Shown here: in pieces, positions 9,468-21,058 of the stretch
Layout: every line of letters starts with the position of its first letter
Position numbering within the stretch: position 1 is the first letter of the stretch
Assembly: GCA_951799405.1 (NCBI GenBank)
Contig: OX637351.1
Location: 3,504,251 to 3,568,250, forward strand
DNA from: Agapetus fuscipes
Lineage: Eukaryota; Arthropoda; Insecta; Trichoptera; Glossosomatidae
Length of the DNA stretch: 64,000 bases
Direction: 5' to 3'
Notes under the pieces: generated by a model
The model's input: only the letters and a program-made list of their open reading frames with translations
What the model was told of the DNA's origin: nothing
Databases searched by the model: none
Program-made: the position numbers and the translations under genes

Positions 9468-10643
9468 TAGTGTTGCAACGAATATTCCAAGCTATTCGGT
9501 ATTCGGCAACTTTTTCACTATTCGACCGAACACCGAATATTAACATTTTGGCCGTGCCAAATACCAATTTAAAAGAATAGAAATAAAAATTGATATGCTC
9601 TCTCCATTACCATTGGGTGGTGCAATTTGAGTTGAATATTTGAAAATACCATTTCGTGAATAAATCTTACATTTTTAGGCTGTAAGAACAAGTCTCCAAC
9701 AACCTCTGTTTTTTTGGGAATTTTGGGTCATTTGACCCCATGGAGTTGCTTATTTCGTGAAGTTTTAAATTAAATTTATTTCATTGAATGTGTACCTAAA
9801 GTTTCATTGTAATTCATTAAAACATTTTAAATTCGAAATTAATTTTAAAAAAGTTACTGTTTGATTTCTTACCTCTACGAATATTAAAAATCTAAACGAG
9901 GCAAGTTGTGATAAAGAAAGGCTCTCTTGTCAGCGTTATCTGGAAGCAGGCGATAAACCTTTTCTTCATAAACGTTTCCAGCTTCCTCCCTGTAGCCTCT
10001 CGCCATGACGCGCGGGATTTAATGGGGTGATCTTGGCAACCAATAGTGAAGACGCCGAATATTCGGTATTCGGTCGGGCTTCATGATGATGATGATTATG
10101 ATGGATGATTTCTTTCCTGTGGCGCCATTTATTGGTCCAGGACCATCTCAAGGGCGCCATGGCTTCTCGAGAAAAGCAGTGTCTTCAGTCCCTTTCTGAA
10201 GATGGTGGTAGGCTGGTTCGCGCGAACACCGACGGACAAATTGTTCAAGGCAACCGGTCCGGCCACCGCAAAGCTCCTGTCTGCAAAATTTGATGTGTTT
10301 GCTCGTTTGGGCACTATGACCTTGTTGACAGCAGTGAGGGCAGAGCGTAGTGGTCGTTTTGAAGGCTTATCGACAGAACATAGCTCAGCGAGACATGTGG
10401 GTGCCGTGCCGTTCAGGGTCTTATGTACAGTGAGACACAATTTAAATTCTACCCTCTCTCGGACCCTCAGCCAGTGCAGTTCTCTCAGCAATGGCGAAAT
10501 ATGACAGCTCTTTCCCTGTCTAAAAATTGCCCTGGCAGCAGCATTGAAAGCCATTTGCAGCCGATCAAATGATTTCTGCGGTAGTTCATGCCGAATATTC
10601 GGTATTCGGTGGATGACCGAATATACTATTCGTTGCATCACTA
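9468..10643. mobile_element. hAT-type non-autonomous transposon (interrupted)
   Basis: The terminal inverted repeats are TAGTGTTGCAACGAATA on the left and TAGTGATGCAACGAATA on the right (one mismatch). They are flanked by the 8-bp direct repeat CTTGGTAT (9460-9467 and 10644-10651). An 8-bp target duplication and TAGNG ends are diagnostic of hAT elements. There is no transposase ORF, and about 500 bp of the interior is an inserted L2-like LINE fragment. Confidence 0.88.
10082..10589 (-). mobile_element. L2/CR1-like LINE 3' fragment nested in the hAT
   Basis: The minus-strand frame 10129-10641 contains the C-terminal end of an L2/CR1-type reverse transcriptase ORF: LQMAFNAAARAIFR, HISPLLRELHWLRVRERVEF, then a SFAVAGPVALNNL block and a GLKTLLF end. 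The element's 3' side runs into ATC/CAT repeats (10082-10106). A 21-bp direct repeat (10054-10074 and 10590-10610) brackets it, consistent with a target duplication inside the hAT. The first codons of the frame belong to the hAT. Confidence 0.8.
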
Positions 10644-10984
10644 CTTGGTATACAGGGTTGGGCCAAACAGTCGTAAAAATATTTTATGATGATAAAAATT
10701 TAAATTATTTTATGGTTACATGTTCATCTGGAGAATATTGCCTCATTGCTGCGGTTACCAACGAAACCACTGCGCTATATGAGAAAAAAACATATCTGAA
10801 GATAAATAATACTCCTTAAATTTATGGCGAATGTATGGAAATAAAAAATCCTACTGAATCATTTTTTATGTATTTTAATTATCTCGGTTTTTCAATTATT
10901 TTGTTTTTTTTTATTATTTTGAAAACAAAAACAATTACAGGAAAACCATATGTACCTACCTATATTTAAAAAATATTGATGAGA
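10644..10984. other. Spacer, no gene seen
   Basis: AT-rich DNA after the hAT target duplication. Confidence 0.5.
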
Positions 10985-11930
10985 AATCTAATCTGATCTC
11001 ATATAAGTTGCAAATATATGTAACATTAAAGATTCACATTATATGTATTTTCACAAGCAGACACGTATAAGTTCGCGCTTAAACATGCCGCATGTGGACC
11101 TTCAATATAAAAACCAGAATCTCAAATGGAAATACACTCTGCAATTCCTGCCGACCCTCCCTGAAACAGGGGTGACATTGGCGAAGTGAGCCATTTTCTA
11201 CAGCATGGGTGGTCAGCCGCATACCAACCTATAAGTCAAGGAACATACACAACAGATTACATTGTTCAAATCTATCAAATTCAAATTGATAAGTAATACA
11301 AATTAAAAATGAGTAAAGTTCAGTGTACAAATAAATCAAAGGTTTTCAGCGTTGTAACTATATCATCAAATTAATCAAATTCAGGAATACTCTAACTGTA
11401 ACTCTGTCGCCATTCCGCTAGGGGTGGCCAGGGCCTCTGCAGAGCTGCCTCCATTTCTTCCTATCCTTACATACCTCTTTCAATTCATTCATATCCATGA
11501 CCTTTTTCGTGCATTTTCTTCTTTTACGCTCGCTTTGTACATCCCATTCTTTCACAATCTCCACAGTCTGATCACTCCATACTTTTCTCGGTCGTCCCTT
11601 CCCTCTTTTCCTTTCACACTGTCTTTGTATCTAAACTTTGTCCGTCTATCATCATTCATTCTTTCCACATGCCCAAACCATCTCATCACATTCTTTTGTT
11701 CCTTAACTTTCACATCCTCTTTCAAATTACATTCTTTCTTTACCCATTCATTCCTAATTCTATCCCTCAGAGTTTTTCCTGTCATGCTTCTCAAATGCTT
11801 CATTTCCACCGTACATACTTAACTCATTTCGCTTTCGTTTACTGTCCATGCTTCACCTCCATACATCAAAGTCGGTATCAATATTCCATTGTGTACCGCC
11901 ATTCTCAGAATGTATTTATTGTATGTGTGA
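10985..11930 (-). mobile_element. LINE-A relative, 5'-truncated, with ORF2 remnant
   Basis: The 3'-end unit (10985-11246, GATTA tail on the left) is followed upstream on the minus strand by an ORF2 remnant (about 11424-11900). It encodes MKHLRSMTGKTLRDRIRNEW and MRWFGHVERMNDD, standard C-terminal LINE blocks. Frameshifts and substitutions show that it is dead. It is a diverged subfamily of the LINE at 39 kb. Confidence 0.85.
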
Positions 11931-12181
11931 CATGTATGTAGCAATAAACATATGGACTTTGTTTTTATGAATACTTTTTTGAAATAATTTTATGTTATTT
12001 TGCCGTGTTTTGCCACAATTATAAAAAACATTCTACATTGTTATCAAATACTATTTGTTATTCTCGTGAGAGAATTGAAGGTGTGGAATTTTTTAGCAGG
12101 CAAAAAAAATCTACGATAATTTTCAACAAATTAAGGTGTAGACAAAATTGTTACTCCAGGTTCAAATCTATCGTCTATATA
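11931..12181. other. Spacer, no gene seen
   Basis: AT-rich DNA. Confidence 0.5.
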
Positions 12182-12325
12182 TTACTAAACTATATTACTA
12201 AACTATATTACTAAACTATATTACTATATTATATCACTAAACTATATTACTAAACTATATTACTAAACTATATTACTAAACTATATTACTAAATTATATC
12301 ACTAAACTATATTACTAAACTATTG
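12182..12325. repeat. 13-bp tandem repeat array
   Basis: About eleven copies of an ACTAAACTATATT unit, with minor variants near 12225-12240 and 12290-12305. Confidence 0.9.
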
Positions 12326-12340
12326 TAGGGTTCTTGGGGT

Positions 12341-12541
12341 TCTAATCTAATCTAATCTAATCTAAGCTGCAAAGATTTATATCATTTAAGATTTATATTG
12401 AATGCATTCCCACAAGCAGATATGTATAATTTTTTTTCGCTAACACATGCCATGCCGCCTGTGGACCTACAATATAAAAACCCAATCTCAAATGAACATA
12501 AGCCCTGCAACTCTTGCCGTCCTTCCCTGAAACAGGGGTTA
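12341..12541 (-). repeat. LINE-A 3'-end element, partial
   Basis: It runs from a tail of TCTAA repeats to the CTGAAACAGGGG block. The first third of the unit is absent. Confidence 0.85.
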
Positions 12542-12559
12542 AATTTATAAAAATTTAGA

Positions 12560-12986
12560 ATGATGAAATGAAAGAAGTATGCAAGGACAGGAAGAAGTGG
12601 CGGCTAATCTGCAATGTAGATTTCTAATCTTGGTGTATTAATTTGCTACATTTTTTGCATAGGAAATTTTTGACTTTTTTTGTATAGATTTCTTTTTAAG
12701 GTTTTGTTCTTTTTTATATTTAAATGTAATTTATTATTCATATTCCTTGACTTATAGGTTGGTATGAGGCTGACCACCCATACTGTAAAAAATGGTTCAC
12801 TTTGCCAATGTCATCCCTGTTTCAGGGAAGGTCGGCAAAAGTTGTGGGGCTTATGTTCATTTGAGGTTTGGATTTTATTTGTAAGTACGCATTCAGCATT
12901 TGTAAGCTCGAACTACACGTGTTGGTTTGTGGGCATACATCTGAGAGCTTTAAATGAATATATCCTTGCAACTTAGATTATAGATT
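12560..12986 (+). mobile_element. LINE-A, 5'-truncated 3' end
   Basis: It begins in the last codons of ORF2 (EMKEVCKDRKKWRLICNVDF then stop) and continues through a 3' UTR of about 120 bp. The 3'-end unit and an ATTATAG tail follow. Confidence 0.88.
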
Positions 12987-13106
12987 ATTATAGATGGTCT
13001 TCTTAATTGAAACAGCCGGAGATTAATTTTAAATTTATTAATTTTAGTTCAAAATTTATTTTACACAGTTTCACTTGAATGGTTGACTTTCACTGTCTGT
13101 CTTGTA

Positions 13107-13356
13107 ATCTATAATCTATAATCTAAGTTGCAAGGATATATTCATTCAAAGCTCTCATATGTAAGCCCACAAACAAACACGTGTAGTTCGCGCTTACAAA
13201 TGCTGATTGTGTACTTACAAATAAAATCCAAACCTCAAATGAACATAAGCCCTGCAACTCTTGCCGACATTTTCTGAAACAGGGGTGACATTGGCAAAGT
13301 GAACCATTTTTTACAGTATGGGTGGTCAGCCTCATACCAACCTATAAGTCAAGGAA
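13107..13356 (-). repeat. LINE-A 3'-end element, full unit
   Basis: Complete antisense unit from the ATAATCTAAGTTGC tail to CCTATAAGTCAAGGAA. No ORF2 sequence is attached at its 5' end. Confidence 0.88.
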
Positions 13357-14655
13357 TGGCTTAGAAAATCTTGGGACTGAACTAATTACACGCAATTCTC
13401 GCTTATATAGCGACTACAATCAGAACATTCTGGGCATAGATTCGTCTGGAAACATTTAACATACTCGTATTCTACAAGGTTCCAATACTTTTACTACTTA
13501 TATCATGGAGGAAGTATTAAATGGAGGGGTCGTACATGTGATTTAGTACCAATCAACATGATTCACCGTCTTTGACACCATACACTGTTTATAGTGCTGT
13601 CTCGCTCACGACATATGAAATGCTTTTCTCATTTTCTATGTAAGCAACGTGTCTCTACTCCGTCTTCAATCTATTTACAAAATATCACCAAGGAAACACA
13701 TGAAATCACTATGGTAACGGATTTGTTAGTAGTGTTGTTGCAAGTATGAAGATATCTGATAAATTCCTAATTCAAAAATGTTCCCACCTCTTTGTGTACG
13801 GGATGATTTCCACAAGTATCTATTACCTCGAGCATAGAAGTTACATACCTACTTGAAGAAGCAAGTACCTATATATTTGAACATCACTAGTTCTAGAAAT
13901 GGCTGTCACTTTCGCGAACAAAATATTTTGACAAACAAAAAATAATTTTTATCAACGTAATCATATAGAATAGTGATTAAAGTGAAATATTATTTCATGT
14001 TCTATAACAAATTTACTCTCATTTGTTGGCACGTTTATAAAATACCCAGTTTGGCATTTATATGTATTTTTTTTCCAATTAGGTAACACAACTGTTCACA
14101 GTTGGAAGGTTACCGATAGAATGAATTTGAATTTTTGTATGATGAGTGGGGTAGCGCATTGCTAATTCTCAAAGGATTGATTTCTTAGCCCATCTAGTTC
14201 TATATATCCATGACTTATATCATATTTGCTAACTTTTACTTAATAATAATTCTTATAACAGCTAGAGTCTTTAACACCTTCACTATTCATTTTGTTTATA
14301 ACTAAGTACTATTTACATAACAGTATATTACTAAACTGAAAAAAAAAATTCCGTCACATTCAATTGAAACCCATCCCTCCAGCTTCACGTATGTATTGTG
14401 TTAGTGATGTATTCTATTCGCGCAGAGTTGTCACATGTGATTTACATAATCCGGTTTTAACCTTAATTCGGTTTCGTAAATGAGCCTGCCATTATTCATA
14501 ATGCGTACTTGTTTAATTCACGCGACGATCCGCTAAGCAAAACCTGAATTATATTTCGGTTTTAATTGACTAAGCCAAAACACAAACACAGCTTTCATTA
14601 TAAAGTATTGTAACATATTGTTGTGAAGCCCGATTGCGTGGCTTGCTTATGTGTA
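13357..14655. other. Unique spacer, no gene seen
   Basis: About 1.3 kb of apparently unique, moderately AT-rich DNA. No reading frame or repeat is supported. It could be intronic or intergenic. Confidence 0.45.
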
Positions 14656-14658
14656 TGT

Positions 14659-15410
14659 GTCTAATCTAATCTAATCTAAGTTGCAAAATATAAGTAACAT
14701 TAGAGATTCACATTATATGCATTTTCATTTAACAAACATGCTTAAGTTCGCGCTTAAACATGCCACATGAAGTCCTACAATATAAAAACCCGAATCTCAA
14801 ATGAACATACACCCTGCAACTGCCGGCCTTCCCTGATCAGAGGTGACATTGGCAAAGTGAACGATTTTCTACAGCATGGGTGGTCAGCCGCATACCAACC
14901 TATAAGTCTAGGAACACACACGGCAAATTACATTTTTAAATCAATAAATTATAATATATATGGACATGAAAACTAAAACAGTAAACAAATTCCAATTTAA
15001 TAAACCGCCAACATTACAGATCAACCGCAATTTCTTTCTGTCCTTACATACTTCTTTCATTTCCTCCAGAGTCATAACCTTCTTTATACAGGCTCTTCTT
15101 TTATTATAACTCTGGATATCCCATTTATTCGCAATTTCGGATATTTAGTCCATCCATACCTTTCTCGGTCTTACCACGACATCCATCTATTTTTGCAGCA
15201 TATACTTTTTCGTTAGTCTTTCCTCATTCATTCTCTCCATATGCCCAAACCATCTTAACTTCTTTTAATCTTTACTTTCACACTTTCTCTTGCACCACAT
15301 TCTTCCCTTACAAAATCATTCCTCACCCTGTCACTCAGTTTTTTCCCAATTATACTTCATTAGAAAGTCCATTTCAACAGTATGGACCTAACTAATTTCA
15401 CTATGGTACG
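14659..15410 (-). mobile_element. LINE-A with degraded ORF2 end
   Basis: The 3'-end unit (14659-14913), the UTR and then ORF2 C-terminal sequence (about 15020-15400) are interrupted by frameshifts. Blocks equivalent to those at 39.2-39.6 kb are easily followed by eye at DNA level. Confidence 0.85.
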
Positions 15411-16169
15411 TTTCTTAAAATGGGATACCATATATTTTCTTTTATATAGATCGATGATAACCGGTCTTTAGTAAAGGCACACGAATTTATGAATTCAGTG
15501 GACACCAATTATTTATAGATATAGATGAAAAAAAAAAAAAGTTGAAATGTCAAATCGTTCATTACACAGATTGCCTGTGAAACAAATAAAAATACAAAAA
15601 AAACAAAAAAAAATCGGGCGCAGAGAAAAGCGCTGCCTAGTCTTCTTTGACATGTTCACGTTACACTCCAATTACCTTCAAGGTGACATATTTCTTACGA
15701 AAATAATATGTTTCCTTCCCACCCTTTTTTTTTGTTTCTCATACATTTTTCTTTGCGTTTTGTCATATTTCACGCGTCAAAAAAATAATGGCGTCTGCTT
15801 TGAATGGAAAACAAACAATAATTATGTTATTGTCGTGGTGTTAAAAATGAGCCCGTAGTGATATTTCGTTTGTAATGTAATGTTTTTAGGTTCGAAAAGT
15901 CTATAAATTAAAACACACAGGACCTCTTTCACGATCTTTATTTACACTTAATTTGTTTCTACAAATTTATATTTATTTTTAACTCTTTTGTTAACACAAA
16001 TTTATTTTTCACAGTTTAGTATCGCTTACACTCTTCGAATCAAAGCCAACTATCGCACTGGCTTAGCACACTCAATTCTCCGCGTTATTACTTCACAGAC
16101 AGTACTTTCCAGTGACTAATTTTGCCAGCACATTCCCGCATATTCTACCAAGTTCGAGACTACAAAAGG
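15411..16169. other. Spacer, no gene seen
   Basis: A 103-codon frame at 15547-15858 has no recognisable domain and is low complexity. Confidence 0.4.
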
Positions 16170-16313
16170 ATCATTTAATTTCTAGATTTCTTAGATCTAT
16201 TGCTACCTAAGGTGTACACCTATATTAACCTACTTTTGACATAATGCTATAATAGCTTTTACTACCTACGATGTATACCTATATTAATCTACTATTTACA
16301 TTACAATAATATG
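16170..16313. repeat. Dispersed repeat, uninterrupted copy
   Basis: The same sequence recurs at 17913-17957 plus 18541-18645, where an RTE fragment splits it. Shared blocks include TTTAATTTCTAGATTTCTTA, GTGTACACCTATATT and CTACTATTTACATTACA. Confidence 0.75.
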
Positions 16314-16317
16314 ATTT

Positions 16318-16588
16318 ATTTAGTGTGCGCTGTTATTGTGTGTATCACACCTCAAGAGCCCCTTGCGAGCTTGGTCGTCGCTTTAGAAAACGTCGATTCT
16401 CAAGCAAGATCCAGCTGATGTAAGGCTGGATGGACCTTTAGTGATCGGTTTTTGGTAAAGGTATATAAATTTTTCAACCAGCAAAGAGCATATTTGAAAA
16501 TATTAATGGTATTTTTTTTGTGCTTCGCCGGGATTCAAGCCCACAACCTTACATTTACGAGTCAGAAGTGTTTACCACTAGACTACGG
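16318..16588 (-). repeat. SINE-2 copy
   Basis: Antisense full copy with ATT-rich tail on the left. The B box (GATTCAAGCCC on the plus strand) and tRNA-like head are on the right. Confidence 0.85.
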
Positions 16589-16595
16589 ACCGTTC

Positions 16596-16902
16596 AAGTT
16601 GGTAAAGTGTTTGCAATTCATGCCGAGAGCCCGGTTTCGAACCCCATCGAGGGTGTCAGAAATGATTCCCGTTTCGGTGTTTCTTTCAAACCCAAAAATA
16701 GAAATACCGGCAAGGTTTACTCAGTCTTCACAAAAATGAGTACCAGACCCCTCGGGAGCTGGGAAACCCTCCCCCTTTATTGAAGCGGATGGCGTAAGGC
16801 CGGCCCCTTTACCTATTAAAATAAATAGATTCCACTCGCCACGTGCGACTCCTTCAGCGAAATCGCGGCAAGAAGTTGCACTAAATGAGTAGCTTCGTAA
16901 CA
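16596..16902 (+). repeat. SINE-1 copy
   Basis: It runs from the middle of the tRNA-like head through the body to the AGTAGCTTCG 3' end. It stands head to head with the SINE-2 copy just upstream. Confidence 0.85.
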
Positions 16903-16904
16903 TT

Positions 16905-17205
16905 ACAGTATTTTTTCATTTTTAATCGTTTTAATGTTGATTTGTTATGTTGGCTCATTCATTTATGTTACATTTTTTGTAAAGGAAAGTATTGACTTTT
17001 TTTTTTTGTATAGATTTATTTTTAAGGTTTTGTTGTTTTTATATACTTAAATGTTATTTATTATTTGTATTCCTTGACTTATAGGTTGGTATGAGGCTGA
17101 CTACCCATACTGTAAATAAAATAATTACTTTGCCAATGACACCCCTGTGTCAGGAAAGGTCGGCAAAAGTTGTAGGGCTAATGTTCATTTGAGGTTGGTC
17201 TTCTC
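16905..17205 (+). mobile_element. LINE-A 3' end, truncated at its 3' side
   Basis: 3' UTR sequence (16960-17067) runs into the 3'-end unit, which stops at TTTGAGGTTGG without a GATTA tail. Confidence 0.75.
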
Positions 17206-17225
17206 TAGGAAAAGCGCCGATTACA

Positions 17226-17470
17226 CAAGAAAGATCCTTGACTTATAGGTTGGTATAAAGCTGACCACCCATAGTGTCAAAAATAATTCACTTTGTCAAT
17301 GTCACCCCTTTTCAATGAAGGTCGGCAATTTTTTATGTTAATTTGAGATATGGTTTTTATTTGTAAGTACACATTCAGCATTTGTAAGCGCGAACTACAC
17401 GTGTTTGTTTGTGAGCCTGCATTTGAGAGCCTTAAATGTTAATATATCTCTGCAACTTAGATTATACATT
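17226..17470 (+). repeat. LINE-A 3'-end element
   Basis: A complete unit that begins at TCCTTGACTTATAGG directly after unrelated sequence. Confidence 0.85.
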
Positions 17471-17912
17471 TTAGTTCACTTTCTTAATTCATATTTTGCC
17501 CAAAAACCACGACTCATTGTTGAAGCGTCTTTTTTCTTTGTAATTTTGAATTGATAATAATAATTAATTACGCTGTCCTACTCCGGTTTATATTCTGGCG
17601 CACAGGACCTTCGGGAGATTATCTCTGGATTAAGGGGGGTGTCGGGGGGGGGGCTCATTGTGCGCCGGCTCGGAGGACCAACAAATTATAAAGCATGGTA
17701 ATTAGAGATTACGTTATACCACCACGTAAAAATTTATTTTTTAAAAAATGTGAAGAGGTGGATGAATTAATTTCATACGTTGGAACTTGGCTAAAATCTG
17801 CACTTTAGACATTTTTTTTTTCAACTTTTTATTAACGCAGTAAGAAGAAAGGTATGTACAATTAGTCGAGTAGTTTAGTCAATGGTTTAGTCGAGTCGAT
17901 CCATTTCACTTT
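17471..17912. other. Spacer, no gene seen
   Basis: It includes a G-rich patch at about 17633-17652. No gene or recognised repeat. Confidence 0.45.
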
Positions 17913-17957
17913 TCATTTAATTTCTAGATTTCTTAGGCCTATAATTATTGCTACCTC

Positions 17958-18540
17958 GAGATAACCAGATAGCAGACTTAAATAGAAGAGTCGGACTAAG
18001 CTGGGCAGCATTCAAAAATCTTGGTCACATTTTGAAAAATCCAAAAATACCCATCAACTTAAAAAGGAAAGTATTCAATGCCTGTGTCCTGCCAGTATTC
18101 ACTTATGGTATTGAGACAGTCACAATGTCACAAAAAAGTGCCCACACGCCTTAGCTCTGTGTGGCTCTTAAGTCACACAGAGAGCAATGGAGAGAGCCAT
18201 GTTGGGTGTCAGTTTGCGGGACAGACTCAGAAATGAGGACATAAGAGTCAGGACAAAGGTTTCCGATGTCATCAAGATGGCCGCAACCCTCAAGTGGCGA
18301 TGGGCGGGACATGTCGCTCGCGATCCAGATGAAAAGTGGACAAAGCGACTGCTGTGCTGGTGCCCAAGGACGGCAAAGCGTGGAGCTGGGCGCCCACAGT
18401 TGCGTTGGCGTGACGATGTTCAGAGAAGTGCAGGACTTGCCTGGATGCGGATCGCTCAGGATAGAAACGAATGGAAAATGCGAGAGGAGGCCTACGTCCA
18501 GGAGTGGACGATCAATACAGGCTGAAGAAGAAGAAGAAGA
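17958..18540 (+). mobile_element. RTE-clade LINE, 5'-truncated
   Basis: Two in-phase-broken segments encode typical RTE ORF2 C-terminal blocks: LNRRVGLSWAAFKNL and CVLPVFTYGIET (17958-18152), then KWRWAGHVARDPDEKW, GRPQLRWRDDV and EEAYVQEW before a stop (18187-18525). The copy ends in GAA repeats. The stop at 18152 and loss of sequence between the segments make it a pseudogene. It lies inside the dispersed repeat that is intact at 16.17 kb. Confidence 0.88.
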
Positions 18541-18645
18541 CGGTGTACACCTATATTCATCTACTTTTGACATAACATTATAATAACTATTACTACCTAC
18601 TATGTACACCTATATTAATATACTATTTACATTACAGTATGTTTA
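18541..18645. repeat. Right half of the repeat split by the RTE copy
   Basis: It continues the repeat left at 17957. Compare 16219-16313. Confidence 0.7.
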
Positions 18646-19344
18646 TGAGTTTTCGGGTAATCCGTTGACAATTTTTGTTTTCGAGCCGACGTTTCAAATC
18701 GGTCACACGATTCATCGTAAGGGTGGCCCTTTTGTGTGCGTGATTCGCCTTCAACTCAAGGCCAACTTCGTCGAAGGGCTTTAAATACCATCAAACACAC
18801 ACGGTAATTTGTATGTATGCTTTGAGGAACTAAATACTAATAAGCGTACACTGAGAATCAGTTAAAAATGCTGTAACTTCGACGAAACTAGGATTTATAT
18901 AACCAGACTTGAAATATATTTATAAAGTAATGCCGTTTATTCATCATAAGATATTTCATAAAAGTATTCAATAAAACACTTCCTTTCTTCCGAATAAAAA
19001 TATAAATCAAATAAATAATAAATTATTTGTGCCACGTACAAGCCATCATTCTTCGGCCGGCTGTGCTTGTGTAACCAGTGGCGGTCAGCGTACGGGGGCA
19101 GAGAGTCCTTGCCTCCCCACAAAACAAAACCACTTTCTCGGGAAAATAATTTAGTGGAGAGAATGAGGTACATGTTGGGAAATTGATAGCGTACGCGTGG
19201 ATAGTCCCATAGGATCAATACATAACAACAAATTATATTTCTTCTTGCCGCGAGTTGAATTCTAAGTTCAAATGTGTTGAAAGTAAAACAGTTTATACTG
19301 CATATAATCTATAACCTTATGTGCAATGATATTGTGATGAGTTT
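18646..19344. other. Spacer, no gene seen
   Basis: No supported gene. A GACGTTTC block near 18690 resembles a decayed antisense hammerhead but fails the core. Confidence 0.4.
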
Positions 19345-19805
19345 GACCGGTCCTTAGTTTGGAAGGTTGTGGGTTCGAATCCCGGCGGAGCACAAAAAAA
19401 TACCATTTATATTTTAAAATTTGCTCTTCGCTGGGTTGAAAAAAATCATAAACCTTTACCAATGCCCGGTCACCAAAGGTGTATGCACAACAACTGGGTC
19501 TTACTTGAGAATTGGCGCTTTGTAGTGACGACGACCAAGCTCGTAAAAAAGGTCGATAGCTCAATTGGTAGAATGCTTGCATTCCATGCCGAGAGCAAGG
19601 GTTCGATCTCAAGGTTTACTCAGCCTTCAGAAGAAATGAGTACCAGCCTCCCCACTTCAACTGAATGTGGTTGGTGTGAGGCCGGCCCATTCACCCGTAA
19701 AAATAAATAGGTCCTGAATCGCCACATACGACACCTTCGGGGATAACGCAGGCAAGAAGCTACACTATATGTGTAGCTTAGTTGCGTTGCGTTGCGTTGC
19801 GTTAG
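19345..19805 (+). repeat. Dimeric SINE (SINE-2 unit joined to SINE-1 unit)
   Basis: The first tRNA-like unit (B box GGGTTCGAATCCC at about 19373) and SINE-2 body run to CCAAGCTCGTAAAA. They join a second tRNA-like head (TAGCTCAATTGG at about 19558, B box GGGTTCGATCTC) with a shortened SINE-1 body. The 3' end consists of GCGTT repeats. The A box of the first unit is lost in this copy. Confidence 0.88.
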
Positions 19806-20087
19806 TTGGGTTCTTTTGAAACAAGAAAGACAAGCCCCGCCCCAAAATCTTATTACACTATTACATGCCATTCAAAAGCTTTAAAACAAACAACTGGTCG
19901 TAGAAATTCAATGTATAAACTTCATTTAGCTGGAAAACGACATGAAAAAAATTCAGTTTGCGACAATTTTGATGTATCCTTACATAAAGAAACAGATGCT
20001 GTCAGTGAATGAAAACCGTTAGTTAACCAAATATTTACTGAAGAAATTCGGTGAGTTAAATTTAAGCTAAAACAATCAAAATTGCTT
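19806..20087. other. Spacer, no gene seen
   Basis: A short frame (19806-20012) has no recognisable domain. Confidence 0.4.
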
Positions 20088-20325
20088 TTCCTTGACTTAT
20101 AGATTTGTATGCGGCTGAAAATGGTTCACTTTGCCAATGTGGCCCCTGTTTCAGGGAAGGACGGCAAGAGTTGCAGGGTGTATGTCCATTTGAGATTTGG
20201 GTTTTTTATGTCGTAGTTCACATGCGGTATTTACAAGCGCGAACTTATACGTGTTTGCTTGTGAAAATGCATATAATGTGAATCCCCAATGTAACATATC
20301 TTTGCAACTTAGATTGGATTAGATT
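20088..20325 (+). repeat. LINE-A 3'-end element
   Basis: It starts at TTCCTTGACTTATAG, lacks about 20 bp of the GACCACCCATGCTG block, and ends in an ATTAGATTA tail. Confidence 0.85.
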
Positions 20326-20387
20326 AATAGCTAGAAAATACTCTCGCTTTTCGTAACTAGTCGTCAACAACGCAAGTTGTCATACAC

Positions 20388-20632
20388 AGTACCCTTAGTA
20401 CGAGTTGCAAAACTTGAGTAAAGTAAAGTTTACGGAAAACATTAAAGAGTGATTTCTTCCAAAATCTGCCGTTTTTGTTTCTTACACTTTATTGTCTTAG
20501 CAAAAGAGTTAGAGTGATGAAGAAAATCAAGTTCAAACAAACAAAAACGGCAGATTTTGGGGGAAATCACTCATTAATATTTTCCGTATACTTTTCTTTA
20601 TTCAAGTTTTGCAACTCGTACTAAGGGTACAG
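20388..20632. mobile_element. Foldback MITE-1 copy
   Basis: Ends GTACCCTTAGTACGAG and CTCGTACTAAGGGTAC. Arms of about 100 bp are mostly complementary. Confidence 0.85.
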
Positions 20633-20647
20633 GTTGCTTTGAAAGAT

Positions 20648-21058
20648 ATCGACGGTTAAAAGGAAGTAAGCGACATAAACTTAATTGTTCAGGAGAGCAG
20701 TTTAAAGTTTGAGATTGCAGAAAAATGGCATAACTTTATTTATTTTTTATCATATCGTTAAAATCAAAACCGCTCTATAATTAAAAAAAAATAAAGGCAT
20801 TTATTGGCATTCTTATTAATGTGATTTTTACGATGTTTTCTATACGTCACAAGCGCAAAAGAATCTTGTCGGCTACACCAAAACTATACTTCGAAAACGC
20901 AGTTGTTTGCTTGGGCATAAACAACAACAAAAAATCATCGTAGAGCTATGGGAGTTAGCGCATTAGAAAGAGCGGAAAATTTCAAGTAGGATAGCATTCA
21001 TAACTCATTTTTGACCAAAACGTCGCTTATGCCCTACTTACTTTTAACCGTCGATATT
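20648..21058. mobile_element. MITE-2 (non-autonomous, inverted ends)
   Basis: The left end ATATCGACGGTTAAAAGG is matched by the right end CTTTTAACCGTCGATAT. The internal sequence recurs in reverse orientation at 52.2-52.5 kb (blocks GCTCTCCTGAACAA and CATAGCTCTACGATGAT). No ORF. Confidence 0.8.

Noticed and set aside
18688..18717. A sixth hammerhead motif on the minus strand
   Set aside because: GAAACGTC and a 4-bp stem II are present, but the first core box has two substitutions (positions 3 and 4) and no stem I can be drawn.
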